Assembly: GCA_046348225.1 (NCBI GenBank)
Contig: JAXMEQ010000002.1
Coordinates: 310,001 to 374,000 of the forward strand
Length of the DNA stretch: 64,000 nt
Reading direction: 5' to 3'
Origin: JAXMEQ01 sp046348225
GTDB taxonomy: Bacteria; Pseudomonadota; Gammaproteobacteria; Burkholderiales; Burkholderiaceae_C
Shown here one piece after another: positions 32,919 through 44,400 of this stretch. The notes beneath the pieces are model-generated. The model saw only the letters and a list, made by a program, of their open reading frames with translations. It searched no databases and was not told the origin of the DNA. The position numbers were made by a program, and so were the translations under genes. How positions within the stretch are numbered: position 1 is the stretch's first letter; every line of letters begins with the position of its first letter.

Positions 32919-34219
32919 GCGTCCGCCGCCTGCGCGGCACGCTGGCCGCGCGCCACATTCACCGGCAACAGCAGCATCAGCCCCACCACAAACATGAAGG
33001 CGGTGGACAGGATGGCGGTGCGCTGGTCGCCGCCCGTCATCCAGGTGATGGCGCCATAGGTCAGCGGCCCGATGATGCTCGCCAGCCGGGTGGCAAAAGT
33101 CCACAGGCCATAGAACTCGGCCAGCTGCGCACGCGGCGCCAGCATGCCCGCCATGGCACGCCCCGCCGACTGGCTGGAGCCCATGCAGACGCCCGCAATC
33201 GCTGCGGCGTACCAGAAGCCGCCCTTGGTGGTGGTGATGGCGGCGATCACACAGGTGGCCACCCAGCCGACCAGCGTGATGCCCAACGCCAGCTTGTGGC
33301 CCACACGGTCCTGGAAATAGCCCCAGGCAAAGGCGCCGGCGGCAGCGGCAAAGTTCAGCACAAAGATCAGCACCATGGTTTCCTGGGGCTGGAAGCCAAT
33401 CACCTGCTCGGCATAGATCGCAGCCAGGGTAATTGCCACGGCCACGCCGCCCTGATAAAACACGGCACAGGCCAGCAGCCACATGAAATCCTTGTAGTCC
33501 CGCGCCTGGGCTAGGGTTCGCCGCAGGCGCACCAGTGATGCACGCAACCCGCTTTGCTGCAGCGCCCCGGGGTTGGGCCTGGCCCGCTCGCCCAGCAGGC
33601 GGAACGTGACGAGTGAGGCCGCGCCATAGATCGCGGCCGTGATCAACATCGTCACGGGCACAAACTGCTCGGCCTTGATGCCCTGCCCCTGCGCCCAGAT
33701 CACGTAGCCCAGGCAGATGCCCAGCGCCAGCATCCCGCCGAAGTAGCCAAAGGCCCAGCCCCAGCCGCTGACCTTGCCCATCGCCCGTGGCTGCGCCAGC
33801 TCGGGCAGGAAAGCCGCAGTGAGCGATTCGCCCCACGAGAAAAAGGTGTTGGACACAATGATCAGCACCATGGCCAGCACCACACTGCCGGGCCCTGCAA
33901 ACGCCAGCGCGGCGGTCGCCGCCACGCAGCCGACGGTGGTGAACATCAGCAAGCGCTTCTTGGCCGCGCGCAGGTCGGCGTAAGCCCCGATGCTGGGCAT
34001 GGTCAACATGACAATCGCGTACGAGATGCTGAGCGCTGCCGTCCACGCAAAGGTGGCCCATTCGGCCTTCTGCGCGATGCCGCCTACAAAATAGGCCGCA
34101 AACACGGCCGTGATGACCACCGTCGTGTAGCCCGAATTGGCAAAGTCGTACATGGCCCAGCCGAACACCTCGCGCTTGCGCACGCCGGGGTTCAGGGCAT
34201 CTTGTGAAAACACGGCCAT
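32909..34219 (-). CDS. MFS transporter, UMF1/Atg22-like
   Basis: A 436-residue major-facilitator protein with 12 predicted membrane helices. The N-terminal KREVFGWAMYDFANSGYTTVVITAVF segment (residues 16-41) is diagnostic of the UMF1 family, related to the yeast vacuolar exporter Atg22. Bacterial members are presumed metabolite or amino-acid exporters; the substrate is unknown. A single gene, convergent with murI with a ten-base overlap of the coding ends. Confidence 0.88.
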   Translation of the reverse strand: MAVFSQDALNPGVRKREVFGWAMYDFANSGYTTVVITAVFAAYFVGGIAQKAEWATFAWTAALSISYAIVMLTMPSIGAYADLRAAKKRLLMFTTVGCVAATAALAFAGPGSVVLAMVLIIVSNTFFSWGESLTAAFLPELAQPRAMGKVSGWGWAFGYFGGMLALGICLGYVIWAQGQGIKAEQFVPVTMLITAAIYGAASLVTFRLLGERARPNPGALQQSGLRASLVRLRRTLAQARDYKDFMWLLACAVFYQGGVAVAITLAAIYAEQVIGFQPQETMVLIFVLNFAAAAGAFAWGYFQDRVGHKLALGITLVGWVATCVIAAITTTKGGFWYAAAIAGVCMGSSQSAGRAMAGMLAPRAQLAEFYGLWTFATRLASIIGPLTYGAITWMTGGDQRTAILSTAFMFVVGLMLLLPVNVARGQRAAQAADAQA

Positions 34220-34267
34220 CAGCGCCTCCTGGTGAGGCGCACAGCATAGCCCAGAGCCGTGACGCGG

Positions 34268-34897
34268 CTAGTGCAGGTGACGCGGGCGACGGCCACCACC
34301 GTGGCCCGAGCCGCCCATGCCACCGGAGCCGCGCGGTGGCCGGCCAATCTCCAGCGAATTGACCAGGGCGTCAAACCGTTTGCTGAACAGCTTGTCGATC
34401 TCTCCGACCACGCCCGACAGCTCGGAGCCATCAAAGTGGCGCTCCATCATGTTGACGACATCCTGCACCAGCAGGTCACGCTGCACCTGCATGATGGCCG
34501 CCGGCGTGGGGCCGACAAAGAGCATGACGAAATCATCGCGCGACTCGCCTTCGGGCGCACCTTCCTCGTCATCGAACTCAGTGTCGTAGAAGGTGACTTC
34601 GATCGCCGCGCCGTCCTGCGCCAGGTCGTTGAGGCTCATGCACATCTCGTCCAGCGACTGGCGGAAGTCCTCGTCCCCCGGCACCGTCCAGCACAGCTGC
34701 AGCAGGTGCCCCGTGGCATCGAACTTGATGCCGGGCTCTTCTTCGTAGGCACTGTGGGCGCCATCGGCCAGCGAGCGGGCACCGGCGTATTTCCAAAGCG
34801 GCTTGAGCGCGTCCTGGATCTGCGCAAAGGTCACGTCAGTGCGCAGGGGTACTTCACCATGGACATGGATTTCAAACGGGGCGTTGTAGCGTGACAT
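34268..34897 (-). CDS. conserved hypothetical protein with Gly/His tail
   Basis: A 209-residue soluble, acidic protein beginning MSRYNAPFEIHVHGEVPLRT. The N-terminal part looks like one compact alpha/beta domain. Residues 120-140 are very acidic (DTEFDDEEGAPEGESRDD), and the last 20 residues are rich in Gly, Arg and His (GSGHGGGRRPRHLH), which could bind metal or nucleic acid. I do not recognise the family. It lies alone between a transporter gene and a tRNA cluster. Confidence 0.7.
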   Translation of the reverse strand: MSRYNAPFEIHVHGEVPLRTDVTFAQIQDALKPLWKYAGARSLADGAHSAYEEEPGIKFDATGHLLQLCWTVPGDEDFRQSLDEMCMSLNDLAQDGAAIEVTFYDTEFDDEEGAPEGESRDDFVMLFVGPTPAAIMQVQRDLLVQDVVNMMERHFDGSELSGVVGEIDKLFSKRFDALVNSLEIGRPPRGSGGMGGSGHGGGRRPRHLH

Positions 34898-34911
34898 GAC
34901 GTACTTTCATC

Positions 34912-35003
34912 TGGTGCCCGGAACCGGGCTCGAACCGGTACGCCGCCTTTCAGCAAGCGGCGGATTTTAAGTCCGCTGTGTCTACCAATTTCACCATCCG
35001 GGC
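34912..35003 (-). tRNA. tRNA-Leu (anticodon TAA)
   Basis: Class II tRNA with a long variable arm. The acceptor stem GCCCGGA pairs with TCCGGGC, the D-arm contains TGGTAGACAC, the anticodon stem reads GCGGACT-TAA-AATCCGC and the T-arm is GGTTCGAGCCC. The 3' CCA is encoded. It is the last of three clustered tRNA genes on the minus strand. Confidence 0.95.
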
Positions 35004-35020
35004 GGCCAGCCTATTGTGAA

Positions 35021-35056
35021 ACAAAACAGCCCCGGCAACAGGGTTGGCGGGGCTGT
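35021..35056 (-). terminator. hairpin after tRNA-Cys
   Basis: The stem ACAGCCCCG / CGGGGCTGT with a 13-base loop is followed on the minus strand by TTTTG and TTTC. It lies between tRNA-Cys and tRNA-Leu, so it is a likely terminator or processing hairpin. Confidence 0.6.
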
Positions 35057-35061
35057 GAATC

Positions 35062-35135
35062 TGGAGGCGCGAGCCGGAGTCGAACCGACCTACACGGATT
35101 TGCAATCCGGTGCATAACCGCTTTGCTATCGCGCC
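35062..35135 (-). tRNA. tRNA-Cys (anticodon GCA)
   Basis: A 74-base tRNA with the acceptor stem GGCGCGA paired to TCGCGCC, the anticodon arm CCGGATT-GCA-AATCCG, the T-loop GGTTCGACTCC and an encoded CCA (TCCA end). Confidence 0.95.
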
Positions 35136-35159
35136 AGAACTTTTGCTGTCCCAATCGAC

Positions 35160-35188
35160 AAAAAAGGGAAGCCTCGGCTTCCCTTTTT
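35160..35188 (-). terminator. terminator after tRNA-Gly
   Basis: The long stem AAAAAGGGAAGCC / GGCTTCCCTTTTT with a two- to four-base loop has T runs on both strands. It directly follows the 3' end of tRNA-Gly on the minus strand. Confidence 0.75.
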
Positions 35189-35197
35189 CTGGAAATG

Positions 35198-35273
35198 TGG
35201 AGCGGGAAAAGAGTCTCGAACTCTCGACCTCAACCTTGGCAAGGTTGCGCTCTACCAACTGAGCTATTCCCGC
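35198..35273 (-). tRNA. tRNA-Gly (anticodon GCC)
   Basis: A 76-base tRNA with the acceptor stem GCGGGAA paired to TTCCCGC, the D-arm TAGCTCAGTTGGTAGAGC, the anticodon arm CAACCTT-GCC-type loop (TTGGCAA), the T-loop AGTTCGAGACT and an encoded CCA. Confidence 0.95.
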
Positions 35274-35341
35274 GTTTCAAGCCCCAAATTATAGCGCAAA
35301 TTTTCGGGCCTTTGCAACCGGCCCCAAATTTTGCGCCGGAC

Positions 35342-37753
<2,412 letters not shown>

Positions 37754-37780
37754 GTGAATCCTTTTTTCTTTACCTGTTGA

Positions 37781-37808
37781 ATATGGACTGCAAACGGAGA
37801 TTTTCAAC
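37781..37808 (-). promoter_or_regulatory. sigma-32-like heat-shock promoter of lon
   Basis: On the minus strand a -35 GTTGAAA and a -10 GTCCATAT are separated by 13 bases; the consensus is CTTGAAA and CCCCATNT. The predicted start is about 20 bases before the lon ATG. Heat-shock control of lon is well established in proteobacteria. Confidence 0.55.
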
Positions 37809-37886
37809 CCGCCCGCGTCGCCCTGCGGGAGAGAGGGTTGAAGGTTTGCAAAAAATCACCGGTCAAGCACTTGCCCGGGGCGGGCA

Positions 37887-39152
37887 TCAGGCCTTCTTGG
37901 CCGCCTCGCGGTACACCAGCAGCGGCGGCTTGTTTTCCTCGATCGTCGATTCGTCCACCACGACCTTGTCCACATTGGTGGCATTCGGCAGCTCGAACAT
38001 GGTGTCGATCAGCGACTGCTCGAGGATGGAGCGCAGGCCGCGCGCGCCGGTCTTGCGCGCCAGCGCACGACGGGCAATGGCCTTCAGGGCATTCGGGCGG
38101 ATTTCAAGGTCCACGCCCTCCATGGCCAGCAGCTTGCCGTATTGCTTGACCAGGGCGTTCTTGGGTTCGGTCAGGATCTGCACCAGCGCGTCCTCGCTGA
38201 GCTCGGCCAGCGTGGCCACCACCGGCATCCGGCCCACGAGTTCGGGAATCAGCCCGAACTTGATCAGGTCTTCGGGCTCGACCTCGCGGAACACTTCCGT
38301 CAGGCTGCGTTGCTGCTTGCTCTTGACGGCGGCCCCGAAGCCGATACCCGAGGCCTCGGTACGGTTTTCGATCACCTTCTCCAGCCCCGCGAACGCGCCG
38401 CCGCAGATGAACAGGATGTTGGTGGTGTCAATCTGCAGGAAATCCTGGTTGGGGTGCTTGCGCCCACCTTGCGGGGGCACGCTGGCCATGGTGCCTTCAA
38501 TCAGCTTCAGCAGGGCCTGCTGAACGCCCTCGCCCGAAACGTCACGGGTGATGCTCGGGTTGTCTGACTTGCGCGAGATCTTGTCGATCTCGTCGATGTA
38601 GACGATGCCGCGCTGCGCACGCTCAACCTCGTAGTTGCAGCTTTGCAGCAGCTTCTGGATGATGTTTTCAACGTCCTCGCCCACATAGCCGGCTTCGGTG
38701 AGCGTGGTGGCGTCGGCCATCACGAACGGCACGTCCAGCATGCGTGCGAGCGTCTGCGCCAGCAGCGTCTTGCCCGAGCCCGTGGGGCCGATCAGCAGGA
38801 TGTTGCTCTTGGCCAGCTCGACCTCGTCCTTCTTGGCCTTTTCCTTGTGGCGCAGGCGCTTGTAGTGGTTGTACACGGCCACGGCCAGCGTGCGCTTGGC
38901 GGCCTCCTGGCCGATGACGTAGTTGTCGAGATTGTTCTTGATTTCGGCCGGCGTGGGCAGGTCGCCGCGGGCCTCACGCGCCTCGTCACCCGCAGGCAGT
39001 TCGTCGCGGATGATTTCGTTGCAAAGGTCGATGCACTCGTCGCAGATGAACACCGAAGGGCCGGCGATCAGCTTCTTCACCTCGTGCTGGCTCTTGCCGC
39101 AGAAAGAGCAGTAAAGGGTTTTTTCGCTGGTTGAGCCTTTTTTCTCGGCCAT
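37887..39152 (-). CDS. clpX: ATP-dependent Clp protease ATP-binding subunit ClpX
   Basis: A 421-residue AAA+ unfoldase. The N-terminal zinc domain has four Cys (CSFCGKSQ and CDECIDLC), then come Walker A GPTGSGKTLL, Walker B VYIDEIDK and the ClpP-binding loop LIGF-type region near residue 270 (IGFGAAV). It unfolds tagged substrates and feeds them to ClpP. It lies 109 bases after clpP, with a terminator between, so it probably has its own promoter besides read-through. Confidence 0.97.
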   Translation of the reverse strand: MAEKKGSTSEKTLYCSFCGKSQHEVKKLIAGPSVFICDECIDLCNEIIRDELPAGDEAREARGDLPTPAEIKNNLDNYVIGQEAAKRTLAVAVYNHYKRLRHKEKAKKDEVELAKSNILLIGPTGSGKTLLAQTLARMLDVPFVMADATTLTEAGYVGEDVENIIQKLLQSCNYEVERAQRGIVYIDEIDKISRKSDNPSITRDVSGEGVQQALLKLIEGTMASVPPQGGRKHPNQDFLQIDTTNILFICGGAFAGLEKVIENRTEASGIGFGAAVKSKQQRSLTEVFREVEPEDLIKFGLIPELVGRMPVVATLAELSEDALVQILTEPKNALVKQYGKLLAMEGVDLEIRPNALKAIARRALARKTGARGLRSILEQSLIDTMFELPNATNVDKVVVDESTIEENKPPLLVYREAAKKA

Positions 39153-39192
39153 GTGGTCGGTGCCTTGTTACGGGAGTTTCTGGATGATAACC

Positions 39193-39230
39193 AAATAAAA
39201 ACGGCGTTCTCTGTTACAGAAAACGCCGTT
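39193..39230 (-). terminator. terminator between clpP and clpX
   Basis: On the minus strand an ACGGCGTT-type stem, extended by TCTGT/ACAGA with one mismatch, is followed by TTTTTATTT. It would limit read-through from clpP into clpX. Confidence 0.75.
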
Positions 39231-39261
39231 GCCGGGACGCAACTCGAATGCGCCGGTTCGT

Positions 39262-39870
39262 CTACGGGCGCTTCGCGATCACCTGGTCCACGATGCCATA
39301 GTCCTTGGCTTCGTCGGCCGTCAGGAAGTAGTCGCGCTCGGTGTCGGCCTTCACCTTTTCCAGCGGCTGGCCGGTGCGTTCGGCCAGGATGCGGTTCATC
39401 TGGTCCTTGGTGCGCAGGATGTCGCGGGCGTGGATTTCAATGTCGGTGGCCTGGCCGCGTGCGCCGCCCAGCACCTGGTGGATCATGATCTTGGAGTTGG
39501 GCAGCGAGAAGCGCTTGCCCTTGGCGCCCGCCGCCAGCAGGAAGGCGCCCATGCTGGCCGCAAACCCGCAGCACAGCGTGGACACATCGGGCTTGATGAA
39601 GTTCATGGTGTCAAAGATCGCCATGCCGGCGCTGACCGAGCCGCCAGGGGAGTTGATGTAGAACGAGATGTCCTTGTCGGGGTTCTCGCTTTCCAGGAAC
39701 AGCAGCTGCGCCACCACCAGATTGGCGGTCTGGTCATTGACCTCGCCAACCAGGAAAATCACGCGCTCCTTGAGCAGGCGTGAATAAATGTCGTACGACC
39801 GCTCGCCGCGGCCGGACTGCTCGATCACCATCGGGATCATCCCGAGGGCCTGGGTTTCAAGTGCGCTCAT
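39262..39870 (-). CDS. clpP: ATP-dependent Clp protease proteolytic subunit ClpP
   Basis: A 202-residue serine protease that forms the 14-mer degradation chamber of ClpXP. Catalytic Ser lies in GFAASMGAFLL, His in MIHQVLGG and Asp in TERDYFLTADEA. The N-terminal MSALETQALGMIPMVIEQ includes a short propeptide. It sits between tig and clpX and has its own sigma-32-like promoter, so it is expected to rise with heat stress. Confidence 0.97.
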   Translation of the reverse strand: MSALETQALGMIPMVIEQSGRGERSYDIYSRLLKERVIFLVGEVNDQTANLVVAQLLFLESENPDKDISFYINSPGGSVSAGMAIFDTMNFIKPDVSTLCCGFAASMGAFLLAAGAKGKRFSLPNSKIMIHQVLGGARGQATDIEIHARDILRTKDQMNRILAERTGQPLEKVKADTERDYFLTADEAKDYGIVDQVIAKRP

Positions 39871-39907
39871 TGTTTGCTCCGTAAGGCCTTAACTGTATCC
39901 AAAAAGC

Positions 39908-39935
39908 AGATGGGGCTTGCGCGACGGACTGCAAG
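39908..39935 (-). promoter_or_regulatory. sigma-32-like heat-shock promoter of clpP
   Basis: A -10 CCCCATCT matches the sigma-32 consensus fully, and a -35 CTTGCAG matches five of seven, with a 13-base spacer. The predicted start is about 30 bases before the clpP ATG. The same bases also form a hairpin (GGGCTTGC / GCAAGCCC) after tig. Confidence 0.6.
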
Positions 39936-39988
39936 CCCCGCACAAGCCCCGTTCCGGGCGCGGCCACGACGGCCGCGACGGGAATGCC

Positions 39989-41305
39989 TTACTGGTCCTG
40001 CTGGCCCATCAGCTCGTCGAACGAAATGGTCTTGTCCACCGTCTTGGCCTTGGACAGCACGAACTCGGTGACGTTGTTTTCGATGACGATGGCTTCGACC
40101 TCGGCCAGACGCTGGCGATCGCCAAAGTACCAGCGCACCACATCAGCCGGCTTTTCGTAGCTCGCAGCCAGCTCGTCCACATGGGCCTTGATCTGCTCGG
40201 GCTTGGCGTGCAGTTCGTTGGCGCGCACCAGCTCCGCCACCACCAGGCCCAGGCGCACGCGGCGCTCGGCCTGCGGGCGGAAGATGTCTTCGGGAATCGG
40301 TGCCTTGTCGGCGTCCTTGATGCCACGCTGCTTGAGGTCGGCACGGGCGCCTTCCACCATGCGCTCCAGCTCGGCCTGGATGGCGGCATTGGGCAGGTCC
40401 AGCTCGGCCTTGGCGACCAGGGCGTCCATCACGGCATTCTTGTTGCGCGCCAGCAGGCGGAACTTGACTTCACGCTCAAGGTTCTTGCGGATGTCGGCGC
40501 GCAGGCCTTCCACCGTGGCGTCGGCGATGCCCAGCGACTTGGCCAGCGACTCATTGACTTCCGGCAGGTGGGCGGCCTCGACCTTCTTGACGGTGACCAG
40601 GAAGTCGGCCGTCTTGCCGGCCACGTCCTTGCCGTGGTAGTCGGCCGGGAAGGCCAGCGGGAAGGTCTTGCTCTCGCCAGCCTTCATGCCGCGCACGGCG
40701 TCTTCAAATTCCTTGAGCATCTGGCCTTCGCCCACCAGGAACTGGAAGGCCTCGGCCTTGCCGCCCTGGAACGGCTCGCCATCAATCTTGCCTTCAAAGT
40801 CCACCGTCACGCGGTCGCCGTCTTCGGCGGCGGCGTCCTGGGCGCGTTGCGCAAAGGTGCGGCGCTGCTTGCGCAGGATGTCGATGGTCTTGTCGATGGC
40901 GGATTCGCTCACCTCGGCGGTGATCTTCTCGACTTCGGCGGTGGACAGGTCGCCGATCTTCACTTCCGGGTAGACCTCGAACACCGCGTCAAAGGCCAGC
41001 TCGCCTTCGGGTGAGCCTTCCTTCTCGGTGATGCGCGGCTGGCCGGCCACGCGCAGCTTGGCTTCGTTGGCGGCCTGGGCAAACGCCTCGCCCACCTTGT
41101 CATTCATCACTTCATAGTGCACGGAATAGCCGTAGCGCTGCGCCACCACATTCATCGGCACCTTGCCAGGACGGAAACCGTCCATCTTGACGGTACGGGC
41201 CAGGCGCTTGAGGCGCGTATCGACTTCCGACTTGATCGCGTCGACGGGCAGCGTCAGCGTGATCTTGCGTTCCAGCTTTTCCAGGGTTTCTACGTTCACG
41301 GCCAT
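39989..41305 (-). CDS. tig: trigger factor
   Basis: A 438-residue ribosome-bound chaperone and peptidyl-prolyl isomerase. The N-terminal ribosome-binding signature is GFRPGKVPMNVVAQRYG, the central FKBP domain (about residues 150-245) contains the GDRVTVDFEGKIDGEPF type segment, and a helical C-terminal arm follows. An AGAGAG site precedes the ATG. It is the first gene of the tig-clpP-clpX-lon series and lies 36 bases downstream of a tRNA-Leu gene. Confidence 0.96.
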   Translation of the reverse strand: MAVNVETLEKLERKITLTLPVDAIKSEVDTRLKRLARTVKMDGFRPGKVPMNVVAQRYGYSVHYEVMNDKVGEAFAQAANEAKLRVAGQPRITEKEGSPEGELAFDAVFEVYPEVKIGDLSTAEVEKITAEVSESAIDKTIDILRKQRRTFAQRAQDAAAEDGDRVTVDFEGKIDGEPFQGGKAEAFQFLVGEGQMLKEFEDAVRGMKAGESKTFPLAFPADYHGKDVAGKTADFLVTVKKVEAAHLPEVNESLAKSLGIADATVEGLRADIRKNLEREVKFRLLARNKNAVMDALVAKAELDLPNAAIQAELERMVEGARADLKQRGIKDADKAPIPEDIFRPQAERRVRLGLVVAELVRANELHAKPEQIKAHVDELAASYEKPADVVRWYFGDRQRLAEVEAIVIENNVTEFVLSKAKTVDKTISFDELMGQQDQ

Positions 41306-41340
41306 GATGGTTCTCTCTTGAGGTAAATCTCGGTGTCTTC

Positions 41341-41427
41341 TGGTGCGCGGGGGGGGACTCGAACCCCCACACCATTGCTGGCGTCAGGACCTAAACCTGG
41401 TGCGTCTACCAATTTCGCCACCCGCGC
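41341..41427 (-). tRNA. tRNA-Leu (anticodon TAG)
   Basis: Class II tRNA of 87 bases including CCA. The acceptor stem GCGCGGG pairs with CCCGCGC, the anticodon arm is CCAGGTT-TAG-GTCCTG, a long variable arm is present, and the T-loop is GGTTCGAGTCC. It is transcribed toward tig. Confidence 0.95.
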
Positions 41428-41435
41428 ACAATGAA

Positions 41436-41471
41436 AACGCAGCGGGCGGCCAGGTTGCCCTGACCGCCCGC
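41436..41471 (-). terminator. probable terminator of the RND efflux operon
   Basis: The stem GCGGGCGG / CCGCCCGC with inner pairs is followed on the minus strand by TGCGTTTTC. The T run is short, so it is moderate in strength. It separates the efflux genes from tRNA-Leu. Confidence 0.5.
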
Positions 41472-41494
41472 GTGAATTCGGTCAACCGCGTATT

Positions 41495-44400
41495 TTACTG
41501 CGGAACCGGTTCCTTCCTGACACGGAACCATGCGGCGTACATGGCGGGCAGCGCCAGCAGGGTCAGCACCGTGGCCACAATCAGGCCCCCCATGATGGCC
41601 ACGGCCATCGGGCCCCAGAACACCGAGCGCGACAGCGGGATCATGGCCAGCACGGCGGCGGCAGCCGTCAGCACGATGGGCCGCAGCCGGCGCACCGCAG
41701 ACTCGACAATGGCGTCCCAGGCCGGCACCCCCCGGGCGCGGTCCTGCTCGATCTGGTCGATCAGGATCACCGAGTTGCGCTGGATCATGCCCATCAGTGC
41801 GATCACCCCCAGCAGCGCGACGAAGCCGAAGGGCCGGTTCAGCACCAGCAGCGCGCCCGCCACGCCGGCGATGCCCAGCGGCCCGGTCAGGAACACCAGC
41901 ATGGCGCGGCTGAAGCTGTGCAGTTGCAGCATCAGCAGCGTGAACGTCAGGAACAGCATGATGGGCACGCCCACCACGATCGAGGCCGAGCCTTTGGAGC
42001 TCTCCTCCACCGCGCCAGCCACCTCGATGCGGTAGCCCTGCGGCCACTTGGCCTCCAGGGCCTTGAGTGCCGGCAGCAGTTCATTGGTGACGGTGGCGCC
42101 CTGCAGCCCTTCGATGATGTCGGATTGCACCGTGATGGCGTAGCTGCGGCCTTCACGCCACATCACGCCCGGCTCCCAGGTGAACACCGGCTTGGCGATC
42201 TGCGTCAGCGGAATCGACCGGCCCGACGCCGTGGGCAGGTAGGCGTTGCCCAGGTCGGTGATGGCGTTGCGCTCGTCCAGCGGCTGGCGCAGCACGATGT
42301 CGATCAGCTTGTCGCCCTCGCGGTACTGGCCCACGTTGGTGCCGCTCAGGATGGTGCGGGAGGCCTGGGCGATGGACTGGCTGGTCACGCCCAGCGCGCG
42401 GGCCTTGGACTGGTCCACCTCCAGCCGCAGCACCTTGACCGACTCGTTCCAGTTGTCATTGACGCCGCGCGTGTTGGGGCTCTGGCGCATCACGGCCTTC
42501 ACCTCGTCGGCCTGCACCCGCAGCACCGCCGGGTCGGTGCCGACCACGCGGAACATCACCGGGTAGGGCACCGGCGGGCCGTTGGGCAGCAGGGTGACGC
42601 GGCCGCGCACCTCGGGGAACTCCTGGGCCAGCAGCGCCGGCAGCCGCACCCGCAGCGCCTCGCGCACCTTCAGGTCGCCAGGCAGCACAATGAGTTGCGA
42701 CACATTGGTCTGCGGGAACACCTGGTCCAGCGGCAGATAGAAGCGCGGCACGCCCGAGCCCACCCAGGTGCTGACCGAGCTGACGCCGGGCTCGGCCATC
42801 AGACGCTGCTCCACCCGGCGGGCCACTGCCTCGCTGGCGGCAAATGAGGTGCCTTCGGGCGACCACAGCGCCACCAGGATCTCGGGCCGGCTGGAGTCGG
42901 GGAAGAACTGCTGCTGCACCCGTCCCATGCCCACAATGCCCAGTGCAAAGGTCAGCAGCGTGGCCCCGATGGTGATCCACCGGTGCTGCACGCACCAGTT
43001 CACGGCGCCGCGAAAGCGCCGGTAGAACGGCGTGTCGAAGTGCTCATGGTGGTCGGGCTCCTGGCCGTTGCCGGCCGCCGGCAACGGTTTGGCCTTGAGC
43101 AGCAGCGTGCCCAGGTACGGCACGAAATACACCGAGACCAGCCAGCTCAGCACCAGCGCGATCACCGTCACCGCAAAGATCGCGAAGGTGTATTCGCCCG
43201 TCACCGAGCGCGCGATGCCAATCGGCAGGAAACCCGCCGCCGTGATCAGCGTTCCCGTCAGCATGGGCATGGCCGTGACCTCATAGGCGAAGGTGGCGGC
43301 ACGCACCTTGTCGTAGCCCTCTTCCATCTTGCGCACCATCATCTCCACCGCAATGATGGCGTCGTCCACCAGCAGCCCGAGCGCAATGATGAGCGAGCCC
43401 AGCGAGATCTTGTGCAGGCCGATGCCCCAGTAGTTCATGGCCAGGAACGTCACCGCCAGCACCAGCGGAATGGTGATGCCCACCACCAGCCCCGGGCGCA
43501 CGTCGATGTAATAGCGCCGCCACAGCGGCAGGCCGGGCTCGGGCCGCTTGTGGAAACCCAGCGCGATGAAGCTCACGGCCAGCACGATCACTACCGCCTC
43601 CACCAGCACCTTGACGAACTCGTTGACGGAGGTCGCCACGTTCTTCGGCTGGTCCTGCACCTGCACCAGGCGGATACCGGCCGGCAGGTCTTTCTCGATG
43701 CGCGCGGCCGCCGTGGCAAGCGACTTGCCCAGCGCAATGATGTCGCCCCCCTTGGCCATGGACACACCGAGGGCAATGACCTCCTTGCCCTGGTGGCGCA
43801 CCTTGATCGACGGTGGGTCCACATAGCCGCGCTGGATGTCGGCAATGTCGCCCAGGCGCAGCTGGTTGCCCGAGCTGCCACGGATCGGCATGGCGCGCAG
43901 GTCTTCGATGGCATTGAACTGCCCGGCCACACGCACCTGCACCACGTCCAGCGGGGTCTGCACCGCGCCGGCAGACTCCACCGCGTTCTGCTGGCCCAGC
44001 TGCGCCAGCACCTGGTTCAGGTCCAGCCCGAGCTGGGCCAGGCGCTTCTGGGAAATCTCCACGTAGAGCTTTTCGTCCTGCACGCCGAACAGCTCGACCT
44101 TGGCCACATCGGGCACGCGCAGCAGCTGCTGGCGCACGTCGTCGGCGAAGGTCTTGACCTCGGCATAGCTGAACCCGCCGTCGGACTCCAGCGCATAGAT
44201 CACGCCATACACGTCGCCAAACTCGTCGTTGAAGAACGGCCCCTGGATGCCCGCCGGCAGCTGGAACCGCATGTCCCCCACCTTCTTGCGCACCTGGTAC
44301 CAGACGTTGGGCACCTCGTGCGCGCGCGACGAATCCTTGATCTGGAAAATGATCTGCGACTCACCCGGCTTGCTGTAGCTGCGGATCTTGTCGGCGTAGG

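Noticed and set aside
34912..35273. tRNA cluster as an integration site of a mobile element
   Set aside because: No integrase, direct repeat of a tRNA end or foreign-looking genes lie beside it; neighbours are ordinary core genes.
39914..39939. Hairpin GGGCTTGC / GCAAGCCC after tig as a terminator
   Set aside because: The T run is delayed and interrupted, and the same bases make a better sigma-32 promoter for clpP.
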